From Dipylidium caninum (taxonomy: Eukaryota > Platyhelminthes > Cestoda > Cyclophyllidea > Dipylidiidae): a stretch of DNA of 64,000 nucleotides. The DNA lies in contig QEYB01000895.1 of NCBI GenBank assembly GCA_017562135.1, forward strand, positions 1,054,001 through 1,118,000, given 5' to 3'. Position 1 is the first letter of the stretch. Each line of letters starts with the position of its first letter. Below are positions 63,837-64,000 of the stretch, piece by piece. The translations under genes and the position numbers were made by a program. The notes below the pieces were generated by a model. That model was given only the letters and a program-made list of their open reading frames with translations. It ran no database searches and was not told the origin of the DNA.

Positions 63837-64000
63837 CTACAAAAAATTCGCCGACGTTTTGATAATTACATACTTAACACTTGTGAGTTAGCAGAGCTAG
63901 GCCTATCGCTGCTTCTTTAGGCGCCATTAGCCTGACGGAATTGTAGGAAGACTAACATGCTGCACATAAAAGAGAGGACAGCTCACAAAAAGTATAGCCT

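Overview
The window reads as nuclear DNA of a parasitic flatworm, most likely a tapeworm. The evidence is indirect: animal gene families with GT-AG introns, a very large share of ultrashort introns (28-39 bp) beside ordinary ones, an annexin cluster, AT-rich spacers and simple repeats. No species can be named from the sequence alone. There is no operon, CRISPR, phage or bacterial feature.

Layout, left to right. 1-1022 (-): C2H2 zinc-finger gene running off the left edge. About 1468-3164 (+): PA-TM-RING ubiquitin ligase of the RNF13/RNF167 type. 5167-6573 (-): complete mLST8/LST8, a WD40 subunit of the TOR complexes. 7378-8220 (+): Rab7 without its last exon. 10218-11845 (+): small DMAC1-like two-helix protein. 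12154-13098 (-): FAR1/ZSWIM3-like DNA-binding protein. 14471-33242: four annexin genes ordered - - + +, all with the same eight-exon plan. The two inner genes are divergent across a spacer holding about 70 copies of GGCA. 34838-49197 (+): beta-spectrin (two CH domains, many spectrin repeats, a C-terminal PH domain). 51033-55299 (+): complete CEP104. 56365-63055 (+): complete mitochondrial DNA polymerase gamma catalytic subunit (POLG). 63564-63836 (-): last exon of an unrecognised gene.

Exon models were built by hand from splice sites, codon phase and family similarity. For mLST8, annexin 1 and CEP104 the exon lengths sum to whole codons with conserved motifs at every junction. POLG closes equally well apart from one ambiguous acceptor. 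Between about 23 and 40 kb, annexins 2, 3 and 4 and the N-terminal half of spectrin carry at least nine one-base insertions or deletions, several in homopolymers. The flanking genes have none that I can see (one possible shift near 48.29 kb). This looks more like a local consensus-quality problem than loss of every gene there, but decay cannot be excluded.

How the genes relate: mostly unlinked housekeeping functions. mLST8 and Rab7 both act around the late endosome/lysosome and start head to head about 800 bp apart. Annexins (calcium-dependent membrane binding) and spectrin (submembrane skeleton) are both membrane-cortex proteins. CEP104 serves cilia and POLG serves mitochondria. I found no convincing undescribed multi-gene system. 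The most notable points are the ultrashort introns, the inverted annexin cluster, a phase-supported GC-AG intron in the RING gene, and loss of a conserved exonuclease asparagine in POLG.
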